7,983 bases of DNA, taken from positions 1-7,983 of the forward strand of contig CAZBNU010000190.1 in NCBI GenBank assembly GCA_964493075.1. Direction: 5' to 3'. This document shows, one piece after another, positions 1 to 6,171 of the stretch. The notes beneath the pieces are model-generated. The model was not told the origin of the DNA. It saw only the letters and a program-made list of their open reading frames with translations, and ran no database searches. The position numbers were made by a program, and so were the translations under genes. The DNA is from SLFT01 sp964493075 (GTDB lineage Bacteria; Hydrogenedentota; Hydrogenedentia; Hydrogenedentales; CAITNO01). The stretch's first letter is position 1. Every line of letters starts with the position of its first letter.

Positions 1-830
1 TAGGAACCGCAGAAGTAGTCTTCCTCGCCGGTGCCGCAGATGGTGGGGAATTCCTTATCGCCATCCATGAAAAATTTGATCTCTCCTTCGCCCCACCAGC
101 CCGGACTGTTCGCGCCGCGGGCGAGGTACGTGCCTACATACTGGCCGCGCCCCTTGATGCCGTCCACGATCGTGTAATCCTGTTTGTCAGGCAGGGGATT
201 CACGCGCCGGAACTGGGCATGAAAATAAGCCGCATCTTCCGGCACCGCCTCCAGGGAATAGGTCATCTGGTAATAAACCGTTGCTTTCTTTTCGCCCAGA
301 TTCTCCATGGTGACGCGGCAACCCTTGCGGAAAGGCATCTGCCAGTAGGAATTGAACCCGCTCTTCGGATTCACACAGATGGCAAGCGACGTAATGCGGG
401 GTTCGTTGTTGATGCCCCAACCCGCCGCGAAAAAGTCGCCTACCGGCACTTCAACGGACGGTTCGGTCTCGTCGTCCCAATAGAAACGCAGGATCATCAG
501 CCGGTAATCGCCTACTGGCGTCATCCAGATGTGATTGATAACGCCCGATTCCTTAATTTCGCCCAGCGTGAAGGTCGTGCCCGGCTCAATATGGATATAC
601 GGGTTTACCTTCCAGCCCTGTCCCAGCTCGCGTGCAGCATGGGCGGCGGTGCCTTCCTCCAGCGTTGCCATACCGCCCTTGCCCTTCTCGCCCGTGAAAT
701 TCTCCGGGCTGATGGAACGGGTTTGGGCATCCTTCAGTTTGTAAAGCTGACTCATGTCAGTGCTTTGTGCATGCGCCCGCGACGCGGACATCAATAACAG
801 ACTCATGGCAAGTACGGCTATCAGTTTCAT
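1..830 (-). CDS. Secreted DUF2961 / GH172-family glycoside hydrolase, N-terminal part (3' end beyond window)
   Basis: The minus-strand frame is open from the ATG at 830-828 to the window edge, giving 276 residues without a stop, so the C-terminus is missing. Residues 1-21 form a classic Sec signal peptide (MKL start, LLLM hydrophobic core, cleavage after A-H-A), so the product is exported. The mature part matches the DUF2961 pattern: a region ending INHIWMTP near residues 97-104, then GRGQYVGTYLA, NSPGWWGEGE, FFMDGD and the hallmark GTGEEDYFCGS (about 266-276). DUF2961 is now GH172, whose characterised members act on fructofuranosides and arabinofuranosides; the glutamates in EEDYF fall where I recall a catalytic acid in that family. 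The substrate here cannot be told. The start is supported by AAAGGAG about nine bases upstream. It is divergent from the TSUP gene. Family call is confident, specificity is not. Confidence 0.88.
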   Translation of the reverse strand, partial: MKLIAVLAMSLLLMSASRAHAQSTDMSQLYKLKDAQTRSISPENFTGEKGKGGMATLEEGTAAHAARELGQGWKVNPYIHIEPGTTFTLGEIKESGVINHIWMTPVGDYRLMILRFYWDDETEPSVEVPVGDFFAAGWGINNEPRITSLAICVNPKSGFNSYWQMPFRKGCRVTMENLGEKKATVYYQMTYSLEAVPEDAAYFHAQFRRVNPLPDKQDYTIVDGIKGRGQYVGTYLARGANSPGWWGEGEIKFFMDGDKEFPTICGTGEEDYFCGS

Positions 831-839
831 CTTGGTGTG

Positions 840-846
840 CTCCTTT
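840..846 (-). promoter_or_regulatory. Ribosome binding site of the GH172 gene
   Basis: Read on the minus strand this is AAAGGAG, nine bases before the ATG at 830. It fixes the start that gives a clean signal peptide. Confidence 0.7.
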
Positions 847-858
847 GACTCAGGTTGT

Positions 859-888
859 TTGTTCAATAAGCGCATACAACGCTAAAAT
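859..888 (+). promoter_or_regulatory. Candidate sigma-70 promoter for the TSUP transporter
   Basis: TTGTTC at 859-864 and TAAAAT at 883-888 are separated by 18 bp, an acceptable -35/-10 pair. It would give a leader of about 160 bases before the TSUP start at 1052, carrying an imperfect inverted repeat and the GTCCGAC repeats. I saw no comparably good promoter on the minus strand for the GH172 gene in this interval. This is pattern matching only. Confidence 0.35.
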
Positions 889-911
889 CTTACTGCATTA
901 AGCCGGTAACA

Positions 912-957
912 TGCCAATTCCTGATATTTGCTTGCATATAGCATTACAGAATCGGCA
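912..957. repeat. Imperfect inverted repeat in the TSUP leader
   Basis: TGCCAATTC (912-920) and GAATCGGCA (949-957) pair at eight of nine positions across a 28-base loop. It lies between the candidate promoter and the GTCCGAC repeats, so it could form a hairpin in the leader RNA. There is no adjacent U-run, so it is not an obvious terminator. Function unknown. Confidence 0.3.
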
Positions 958-979
958 CAATCAGCATTTTGGATTACAC

Positions 980-1015
980 CGTCCGACATGTCTGACCCGT
1001 CCGACCTGTCCGACT
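980..1015. repeat. Four tandem copies of a 9-bp GTCCGAC-core repeat
   Basis: Four back-to-back units, CGTCCGACA, TGTCTGACC, CGTCCGACC and TGTCCGACT, fit the consensus YGTCYGACN. The first and last bases of the unit vary and the core changes only once (GTCTGAC). The array ends 36 bp before the TSUP start codon. The nine-base period keeps one reading frame, but the frame extensions it would encode (for example SDPSDLSDFS) look like by-products and do not resemble the adjacent protein. It may be a dispersed short-tandem-repeat family or a protein-binding array. Confidence 0.75.
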
Positions 1016-1051
1016 TTTCAGGGGTTGATCCCTATAGTCTCAGGAAACACC

Positions 1052-1786
1052 ATGCTTCCCTTTTTTATAGTAGGTTCCCTGGCCTCGTTCAGTGCGGGGC
1101 TTGCCCAGAGTTCACTGGGATTCGGCATGGCGCTGATCATGGCGCCGTGCATAGCCCTCGTTATCGAGCCGGTTGCTGTGGTACCCACCATCGTGCTGAT
1201 GAGCACGGTGAACACCTTTCTGGTTGCCCTGCGTAATAAACGGATGATCAAATGGCGCTTACTGGTTCCCCTTGCCATAGGCGGCCTGATTGGCGCTTCC
1301 CTCGGGTTAAATGTCCTGCTTCAACTTGACCCGGACATTATGCGCCTGTTCATCGGTATATTGGTATTGATCTTCACGGCAATCCTGTGGTCAGGCTGGC
1401 AGCACCCGCTTCGTGAAAAGCCCTGGACGATCCTGTCGGTGGGTTTCGTGAGCGGATTCACCGGCGGCGCCACCTCCATCAGCGGGCCACCCGTAGTATT
1501 GTTCCTCGCGAACCAGAACATGCCGCGCGATGTGTTCCGGGCAAACCTGACCAGTTACTTTTTTCTCCTGAACTGCTTCATGATTACCTGGCTTTCCTGG
1601 AACGATGTAATGCGTGTTTCCATTGTGCTTAATGCCGCAGCCCTGTTTCCCGCCACGCTCACCGGCACCCTCATTGGCCTCTATTTCGGCAGACGCATCC
1701 CGGAGAATGCCTTCAGACGTGCCGTATTCATTGTGTTGCTCATCATGGGTTCCATGCTGGTGTACCACGGTATTTTTCACGGATAG
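1052..1786 (+). CDS. TauE/SafE (TSUP) family membrane transporter
   Basis: The 244-residue product is almost entirely hydrophobic, with about eight membrane segments, the usual size for this family. The internal repeat typical of TSUP proteins is visible: an N-terminal half with SAGLAQSSLGFGMALIMAP (about 14-32) and a C-terminal half with GFVSGFTGGATSISGPPVV (about 131-149), joined near residues 115-125. Family members export or import sulfite, sulfoacetate, organosulfonates or other small anions in the inner membrane; the substrate cannot be assigned, and the neighbours give no sulfur pathway context. The frame is open upstream to an ATG at 911, but I chose 1052 because AGGAA lies just before it, the protein then begins directly with the first membrane helix as relatives do, and the extension would be read through the GTCCGAC repeats. 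Confidence 0.88.
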   Translation: MLPFFIVGSLASFSAGLAQSSLGFGMALIMAPCIALVIEPVAVVPTIVLMSTVNTFLVALRNKRMIKWRLLVPLAIGGLIGASLGLNVLLQLDPDIMRLFIGILVLIFTAILWSGWQHPLREKPWTILSVGFVSGFTGGATSISGPPVVLFLANQNMPRDVFRANLTSYFFLLNCFMITWLSWNDVMRVSIVLNAAALFPATLTGTLIGLYFGRRIPENAFRRAVFIVLLIMGSMLVYHGIFHG

Positions 1787-1818
1787 GTGTAGGGTAAAAA
1801 ATTTCCGCTAAGACCGCT

Positions 1819-1848
1819 TTGATTACTCATTCCGCGCTGTTCTATACT
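1819..1848 (+). promoter_or_regulatory. Candidate sigma-70 promoter for the small Cys/His membrane protein
   Basis: TTGATT (1819-1824) and TATACT (1843-1848) are 18 bp apart, a good -35/-10 pair. Transcription would start near 1855, only about nine bases before the first possible ATG at 1864 and about 95 before the alternative at 1951. This favours the downstream start or a nearly leaderless message. It could also be the promoter of the SPFH operon. Confidence 0.4.
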
Positions 1849-1863
1849 CAATAGGGTTTTCAA

Positions 1864-2253
1864 ATGACGCACGGAAAATTTACATTACTTCAGGATAAGC
1901 GCTTGTCTGCTCCATTACACATAACCAACAACCGCAATAGAGTGCATAGCATGTTGCCAAGCCCCTCGTCACAGACCTGTCAAAAGTGTTTTCGGGGCGT
2001 TTTACTCCTGCTGCTGTTGCTTTTTACGCTCGCCGCAGTGCATGAATGTATTCCGGGCTTGTGTTCTGCTGATGAGGATGCCAGCCAGCCTTGCCCCTTC
2101 TGCAAACTTATGCAAACCCTCTGTTTTACCTCCTTTTTGGCTATTTGTATGCTTCATCATGAGCCTGCCCGATCAGGCCTTCTGCGTTTTTTAAGAGCTT
2201 CCACACCGAAGTTCCCCTATCCTTTCTTCTTATTGCGCGCACCGCCTGCATAA
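1864..2253 (+). CDS. Small membrane protein with His/Cys cluster, function unknown
   Basis: I do not recognise this gene with certainty. The frame encodes 129 residues from the ATG at 1864 (AGGG seven bases upstream) or 100 from the in-frame ATG at 1951 (residue 30). The later start gives a signal-anchor-like N-terminus: a short basic region, then a run of seven leucines followed by FTLAAVHEC. Next comes a cluster of possible metal ligands, H60-E-C62, C67, C77-P-F-C80 and C87, then a weaker hydrophobic stretch with a His pair (about 88-99) and a C-terminus FFLLRAPPA. A hydrophobic start, an HEC/CPxC centre and an R-A-P-P tail recall small DUF2946-like proteins that often occur beside metal transporter genes, but the match is loose. 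It lies just upstream of a CDF metal transporter fusion in the same direction, consistent with a metal-related role. That role is inferred. Confidence 0.55.
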   Translation: MTHGKFTLLQDKRLSAPLHITNNRNRVHSMLPSPSSQTCQKCFRGVLLLLLLLFTLAAVHECIPGLCSADEDASQPCPFCKLMQTLCFTSFLAICMLHHEPARSGLLRFLRASTPKFPYPFFLLRAPPA

Positions 2254-2259
2254 TGCCCT

Positions 2260-2277
2260 CGTTTCAAGATTGAAACG
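2260..2277. repeat. Perfect inverted repeat IR1
   Basis: CGTTTCAA (2260-2267) and TTGAAACG (2270-2277) are exact reverse complements around a two-base centre. This is the form expected of an operator for a dimeric repressor, or of a 7-bp RNA stem with a tetraloop. It begins seven bases after the stop of the small membrane protein gene and touches IR2 directly. Confidence 0.7.
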
Positions 2278-2305
2278 ATTATTCTGGCGTACTGGTCAGA
2301 ATAAT
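2278..2305. repeat. Perfect inverted repeat IR2 (possible hairpin)
   Basis: ATTATTCTG (2278-2286) and CAGAATAAT (2297-2305) pair perfectly over nine bases around a ten-base loop. It follows IR1 without a gap. The stem is AT-rich and no U-run follows, so a classical rho-independent terminator is not supported. Confidence 0.7.
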
Positions 2306-2352
2306 GCCACCTATCTGATATTTCCTAACGCATTCTGTCCGGGTGGCACACC
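2306..2352. repeat. Inverted repeat IR3 with a competing short hairpin
   Basis: GCCACC (2306-2311) pairs with GGTGGC (2342-2347) across a 30-base loop. The same right arm can instead fold locally, GGTG (2342-2345) with CACC (2349-2352) around GCA. The two pairings exclude each other, a layout seen in RNA switches, although arms this short also occur by chance. Confidence 0.4.
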
Positions 2353-2360
2353 TTATCTCC

Positions 2361-2381
2361 TGTAAATACGCGCCATTTACA
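2361..2381. repeat. Perfect inverted repeat IR4 just before the operon RBS
   Basis: TGTAAAT (2361-2367) and ATTTACA (2375-2381) are exact reverse complements around a seven-base loop. The stem ends about ten bases before the AAAGGA ribosome binding site of the gene at 2407, close enough to affect ribosome access. Confidence 0.6.
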
Positions 2382-2406
2382 AGGACTCAAAAAGGAACTT
2401 TCTCTT

Positions 2407-4221
2407 ATGTTCAAAGACAGAAGGATAAAAGCGGCAACCATCTCCATCATCGTAAACCTGGTTATGGTGGCAATACAGTTTTACGGGGCCTGGCTGTCGA
2501 AAAGTCAAGGAATGCGTGCCGACGCATTTCACTCTTTCTCAGATATCGGTGTGTCTTCGCTGGTACTCATCAGTATCCTCGCCACGTTCAAACTTAAAAA
2601 ATGGGGAAAAGGGATTGAGGACGGTATCGCCGTATTCATAGGCATCATAATCGGATGGGTTGGCATTAGTGTACTACGGTCTTCGGGAACCGTCGCCGAT
2701 GCGGCGCCCTTGCAGAATGTGCCCACAGCAATCGTTCTCACATGGATATGTATCCTGATTGCCTATTTTGTTTCCCGGTACAAACTGCGCGTCGGCGAAG
2801 AATGCGATGCTGCCAGCCTGCGTGCGGATGGCCACCATTCCCGCATGGATATGTATTCTTCCATCGCCGTGATGATCGGCCTTTTGGGCAACTGGAGCGG
2901 CCTGAATCTGGATGCGGTGGCCTCCGTAATCGTTGGGCTTATGATCCTGCGCCTCTCGCTGGTGGTATTGGCCGCAGCCGCACAAAACGCGCTTCGTCCT
3001 GACGGCCATATCGCAGATGCCGTAGGACAATTGGAGGGCAACGGCAACTGGGTCGCCCTCTTCGCCACAGTACTCGGTCGTATCGGCATGGACCCCGAAG
3101 TGGTACAGCAATCGGTACAGCGTGCGGTTGCTTTTCTGAAGGGAAAGAAAAGAATGGCCTGTGCTGCCCTAATTGTTTTGTTGCCCGCATGGTATGCCGC
3201 TTCCGGTCTATATGTTATTGGGGCCGATGAACTCGGTGTCCTTACCCGATTTGGACGGTTGCAGGACGCCGCCGTACAACCGGGCCTGCATTACAGGCTG
3301 CCTGCACCGTTTTCAACGCTGCACAGGGCGAAACCGGGACGGGTATTTCAACTGGAATTTGGCTTTCGTACAGTAGGCACGCGGGGCGTTTCCACTGAAC
3401 CCCAAGCCTACCTGTGGGAAAACCGGCACTTGTCTGGATTGTATGAAAAGAAATTGGAGGAATCCATCCTGCTGACGGGCGACAAGAATGAAGTGGATCT
3501 GAATTTTACCATTGAGTATCGCCTGATGCCAGAGGCGCTTGCCCGATACTATTTCAATACGGCCGCGCCCGAAACAATCATCCGCGCCCTGGCACAACAA
3601 AACATACAGAATATTGCCGGTACCATGGAACTGACCGATGTGCTGACCACAGGGCGCACACAAGTGGAAAAGCAAATCATAGCAGCGCTGCAGCCCATGC
3701 TGGACATGCTCGAAGTGGGCGTGGAGATTACTGCGGCCAGACTACAGGATGTGCACCCACCCGCAAAGGTTGTCAGTGCATTTCGATCGGTTGCCGCTGC
3801 ACGGGAAGAGCGTGCCACCATCATTCATCAGGCGGAAGCCTACCGCAACGAAACCCTGCCCGATGCGCGGGGCGGCGCTTTTGTCCTTCAGGATGATGCC
3901 GCCGCCTATGTCGCTGAGAAGCGGTTGCAGGCAAAGGGCGAGGCATCCCAGTTTACCGCTCTGGCAGCAGTGCACCTGGCACACCCTGAAGCAGTAAAGT
4001 TTCTGTGGTACGTTGCCACACTCGAAAAATCGCTGCAGGATTCGCGGATCGTGTTGTTCGACAAAGAGATTACCCAGGGCGAAGGCGGCCGCCAGATACC
4101 GGATTACTTTCTGGGAACCGAATTTTTCAAGCGCGGCGTAGACCGCGCCGCCGGTGGTAATGAACAGAAAAGCCGGGCAAAAAGACTTGCCGATGAAATA
4201 AAGATGGATTTGAGCGAATAG
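2407..4221 (+). CDS. Fusion protein: CDF cation efflux transporter (N-terminal) + HflK-like SPFH domain (C-terminal)
   Basis: One uninterrupted 604-residue frame joins two families. Residues 1-195 are a cation diffusion facilitator with six membrane helices (about 9-30, 39-60, 71-91, 106-123, 149-167, 168-190). The transport-site signatures are intact: D39-x2-H42-x3-D46 in helix 2 and D141, H144-x3-D148 at helix 5, so Zn/Cd/Fe/Mn-type efflux is plausible. The usual CDF cytoplasmic C-terminal domain is absent. In its place is a linker of about 55 residues ending in a basic KGKKR patch, then a seventh helix (251-270) and an HflK/Band 7 domain: ADELGVLTRFGR, VQPGLHYRLP, TGDKNEVDLNFTIEYRL, and the coiled-coil-prone segment about 450-515 (PPAKVVSAFRSVAAAREER...). 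Topology agrees: the CDF ends in the cytosol, so helix 7 would place the SPFH domain outside, as in HflK. AAGGA about ten bases before the ATG supports the start. It heads an operon with hflC and hflK. Confidence 0.9.
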   Translation: MFKDRRIKAATISIIVNLVMVAIQFYGAWLSKSQGMRADAFHSFSDIGVSSLVLISILATFKLKKWGKGIEDGIAVFIGIIIGWVGISVLRSSGTVADAAPLQNVPTAIVLTWICILIAYFVSRYKLRVGEECDAASLRADGHHSRMDMYSSIAVMIGLLGNWSGLNLDAVASVIVGLMILRLSLVVLAAAAQNALRPDGHIADAVGQLEGNGNWVALFATVLGRIGMDPEVVQQSVQRAVAFLKGKKRMACAALIVLLPAWYAASGLYVIGADELGVLTRFGRLQDAAVQPGLHYRLPAPFSTLHRAKPGRVFQLEFGFRTVGTRGVSTEPQAYLWENRHLSGLYEKKLEESILLTGDKNEVDLNFTIEYRLMPEALARYYFNTAAPETIIRALAQQNIQNIAGTMELTDVLTTGRTQVEKQIIAALQPMLDMLEVGVEITAARLQDVHPPAKVVSAFRSVAAAREERATIIHQAEAYRNETLPDARGGAFVLQDDAAAYVAEKRLQAKGEASQFTALAAVHLAHPEAVKFLWYVATLEKSLQDSRIVLFDKEITQGEGGRQIPDYFLGTEFFKRGVDRAAGGNEQKSRAKRLADEIKMDLSE

Positions 4222-4242
4222 GGACAGACTGTACAAAGTCCC
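4221..4242. repeat. Short intercistronic inverted repeat
   Basis: GGGAC (4221-4225) and GTCCC (4238-4242) pair perfectly across a 12-base loop in the 45-bp gap between the fusion gene and hflC. It begins at the last base of the fusion gene stop codon. It could be a processing or stability hairpin; at five base pairs it could be chance. Confidence 0.35.
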
Positions 4243-4266
4243 CGATCAAAATATGGAGAAAACATT

Positions 4267-5232
4267 ATGAAGCGTCTCGTAACCCTCGTTATTGTAGTTA
4301 CCGTCCTCGTGACTCTGTTGAGGTCGGTGTTCTTTGTGGTGAGCGAAACGGAGTATGTCATTGCCACTACGTTCGGAAAACCCGTGCGCACCATTATGGA
4401 TGCCGGCTTGTACGCAAAGTGGCCAAGCCCGATTCAGTCGGTGCAGTATTTTGACAACCGACTCCAGATATTTGATCCCCAACCCACAGAAGCGTTTACT
4501 CTCGACCGCAAAAATCTGGTGATTGACGCATTTTTGTTGTGGGAAATCGAAGAGCCGCTGCGCTTTTTGTCCAAGGTGGGTTCCATCGTGGGGGCTGAAA
4601 GCAGTCTCGCCGCACTGCTGACCTCTGAGATAAGCGCCGAATTGGGCCAGCATGAACTGTCCAACCTGCTTTCTGTGGAGGCGGAGGCAATCAAGATGGA
4701 CGAAATCATGGACACCGTAACCAACCGTTGCGCCGACGCTGCCGAAAAGGATTATGGTATACGCGTAATTCGCGCCGGGATAAAACGGATCAACCTGCCG
4801 CCGGAAAATAAGGAATCCGTCTATGAGCGCATGCGTGCCGAACGCGAACAGAAGGCCCGGGAATACCGCGCCGAAGGACAGGAGCAGGCCACGGTCATAC
4901 GTGCCAAGACGGACCTGGAGAAACGCCAGATTCTTGCCGAAGCCTATCAGGAGGCGCAGGTTACCAAGGGCGAAGGCGATGCCGAGGCGCTGCGCATTTA
5001 TGCCGATGCCTACGGGGAAGACCCCGCGTTTTACAAGTTCATGCGAACCCTCGATTCCTACAAAAACATCCTAAAATCGGATACGACCGTACTGATGTCA
5101 TCTGATTCGGAACTGATGAAACTGCTGCTGGATTTTGATTCTTCAACCATCCTGAAAACCGTTCCTCCAAGCATTATTCCACTTGAAACGACGGTGGAAC
5201 CGGAACCTGTCGGGGATGCCGCCAATGAGTAA
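4267..5232 (+). CDS. hflC: HflC-type SPFH membrane protein
   Basis: The 321-residue product has one N-terminal membrane helix (about 4-25) followed by the SPFH core (SETEYVIATTFGKPV at 26-40, DAGLYAKWP at 45-53). The C-terminal half carries the HflC signature: ERMRAEREQKAREYRAEG (187-204), DLEKRQILAEAYQEAQ (216-231), KGEGDAEALRIYADAYG (234-250) and DPAFYKFMRTLDSYK (252-266). Length is close to the roughly 330 residues usual for HflC. In characterised bacteria HflC alternates with HflK in a periplasmic cage around the FtsH protease and tunes membrane protein turnover; FtsH is not in this window. GGAG eight bases upstream supports the ATG. It starts 45 bp after the CDF-HflK fusion and overlaps the next hflK by eight bases, indicating cotranscription. 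An acidic, proline-containing tail (about 300-321) follows the conserved part. Confidence 0.9.
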   Translation: MKRLVTLVIVVTVLVTLLRSVFFVVSETEYVIATTFGKPVRTIMDAGLYAKWPSPIQSVQYFDNRLQIFDPQPTEAFTLDRKNLVIDAFLLWEIEEPLRFLSKVGSIVGAESSLAALLTSEISAELGQHELSNLLSVEAEAIKMDEIMDTVTNRCADAAEKDYGIRVIRAGIKRINLPPENKESVYERMRAEREQKAREYRAEGQEQATVIRAKTDLEKRQILAEAYQEAQVTKGEGDAEALRIYADAYGEDPAFYKFMRTLDSYKNILKSDTTVLMSSDSELMKLLLDFDSSTILKTVPPSIIPLETTVEPEPVGDAANE

Positions 5233-6148
5233 ATTCAGCAAATGGATGCCAATTCTGAAAATGCCCATACTACTGACGGTCATCGTGCTGCCGTTTTTGT
5301 ATCTCCTGAGCGGCATACGCACCATAAAGGCAGACGAACAGGCGCTGGTGCTTCGCTTTGGCAGGAAAGTCGAAACGCCCTTGCTTCCGGGAACGCACTA
5401 TACCTTCCCGTATCCCGTGGATCAGGTGTATCTCCTGAAGCCCAACGAAGTAAAGAGTGTCCTCGTAGGCATTACCAGTCACCGGCCCTATCCCCAGGGC
5501 GTTCAACCCGCATCGTATACGGGCGCTAATGTGGGCCCGGAGTTTCTCGCTGGCGATGAGAACATCATCGAACTGGAAATGAATGTACAGTACCAAATCA
5601 AGGAACCGGACAAATACCTTTTCAACGCTGTTGATGCTGACCGGCTTGTGGTCATTGCCTGCGAAACCGCTCTTTCAACAGAGATGGCACGGTCAAAGGT
5701 GGATGATATTCTGACCTCGGGAAGGCAGATCATGCTTTCCCAGGTGAAGACTACAGCGCAGAAGACCTTATCCGGTATGGACGCCGGAATAACCATCATT
5801 GCCGTCAACCTTTCAAAAACCATGCCGCCGGCAAAGGTTGCTGATGCCTTTAAGGATGTCGCCAGTGCCCTTGAAGATAAGGATCGTCTTGTAAATGAAG
5901 CCACAGGCCAATACAATCAGGTGATCCCCGAGGCGCGAGGGCAGGCTATCAAAATCACACAAGAGGCGTTGGCAGATAAGAATGCTGCCATCAAACGGGC
6001 GCAAGGCGAAACGGAACGGTTCAAGAAAACCCTGGCAGAATTGCGCCTCACAAAAAATCCTGATCTCAGCGTGTTGCGCCTGTACCTCGAAACCATGGAA
6101 AACATTATGCCCATAGTCAGGAAGTATGTTGTGGACACCAAACCCTGA
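5225..6148 (+). CDS. hflK: HflK-type SPFH membrane protein (second HflK-like gene of the operon)
   Basis: From the ATG at 5225 the product is 307 residues. It has one membrane helix (about 13-30), the start of the SPFH domain (KADEQALVLRFGRKVE, 35-50; LLPGTHYTFPYP, 53-64), the HflK marker GDENIIELEMNVQYQIKEP (110-128) and the HflK stalk PPAKVADAFKDVASALEDKDR (201-221) with NQVIPEARGQA (231-241). It lacks the long Gly/Pro-rich cytosolic N-terminus of E. coli HflK, hence its shorter length. The frame is open upstream to 5183, but 5225 is chosen because its ATGAGTAA overlap with the hflC stop is typical of translational coupling and the protein then begins just before the helix. GGGGA lies about eight bases upstream. 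It is the expected cage partner of HflC; together with the fusion gene the operon holds two HflK-like subunits. Confidence 0.88.
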   Translation: MSKFSKWMPILKMPILLTVIVLPFLYLLSGIRTIKADEQALVLRFGRKVETPLLPGTHYTFPYPVDQVYLLKPNEVKSVLVGITSHRPYPQGVQPASYTGANVGPEFLAGDENIIELEMNVQYQIKEPDKYLFNAVDADRLVVIACETALSTEMARSKVDDILTSGRQIMLSQVKTTAQKTLSGMDAGITIIAVNLSKTMPPAKVADAFKDVASALEDKDRLVNEATGQYNQVIPEARGQAIKITQEALADKNAAIKRAQGETERFKKTLAELRLTKNPDLSVLRLYLETMENIMPIVRKYVVDTKP

Positions 6149-6171
6149 CGCTGTTGACCAGCCCTGCCAGA

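Noticed and set aside
219..797. Long plus-strand open frame (192 codons) opposite the GH172 gene
   Set aside because: The minus strand encodes an unmistakable signal peptide plus DUF2961 motifs over the same bases; the plus frame has no recognisable family or ribosome site.
911..1051. N-terminal extension of the TSUP protein from the ATG at 911
   Set aside because: It would be translated through the GTCCGAC repeats, is not hydrophobic and has no good ribosome site; the ATG at 1052 has AGGAA and starts at the first helix.
2278..2305. IR2 as a rho-independent terminator for the small membrane protein gene
   Set aside because: The stem is AT-rich and the following bases (GCCACC) are not a U-run.
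2254..2406. Known metal riboswitch (NiCo or yybP-ykoY type) before the CDF gene
   Set aside because: I could not see the conserved cores of these classes. The inverted repeats are reported as unexplained structure instead.
2407..4221. Two separate genes (CDF and HflK) wrongly joined, or a frameshifted pair
   Set aside because: The frame is continuous with no stop, and I saw no strong internal ribosome site plus start at the junction. Assembly error cannot be excluded without reads.
5183..5224. Upstream start of the second HflK at 5183
   Set aside because: The extra 14 residues are inside the end of hflC and do not resemble HflK; the ATG at 5225 gives a standard coupled overlap.
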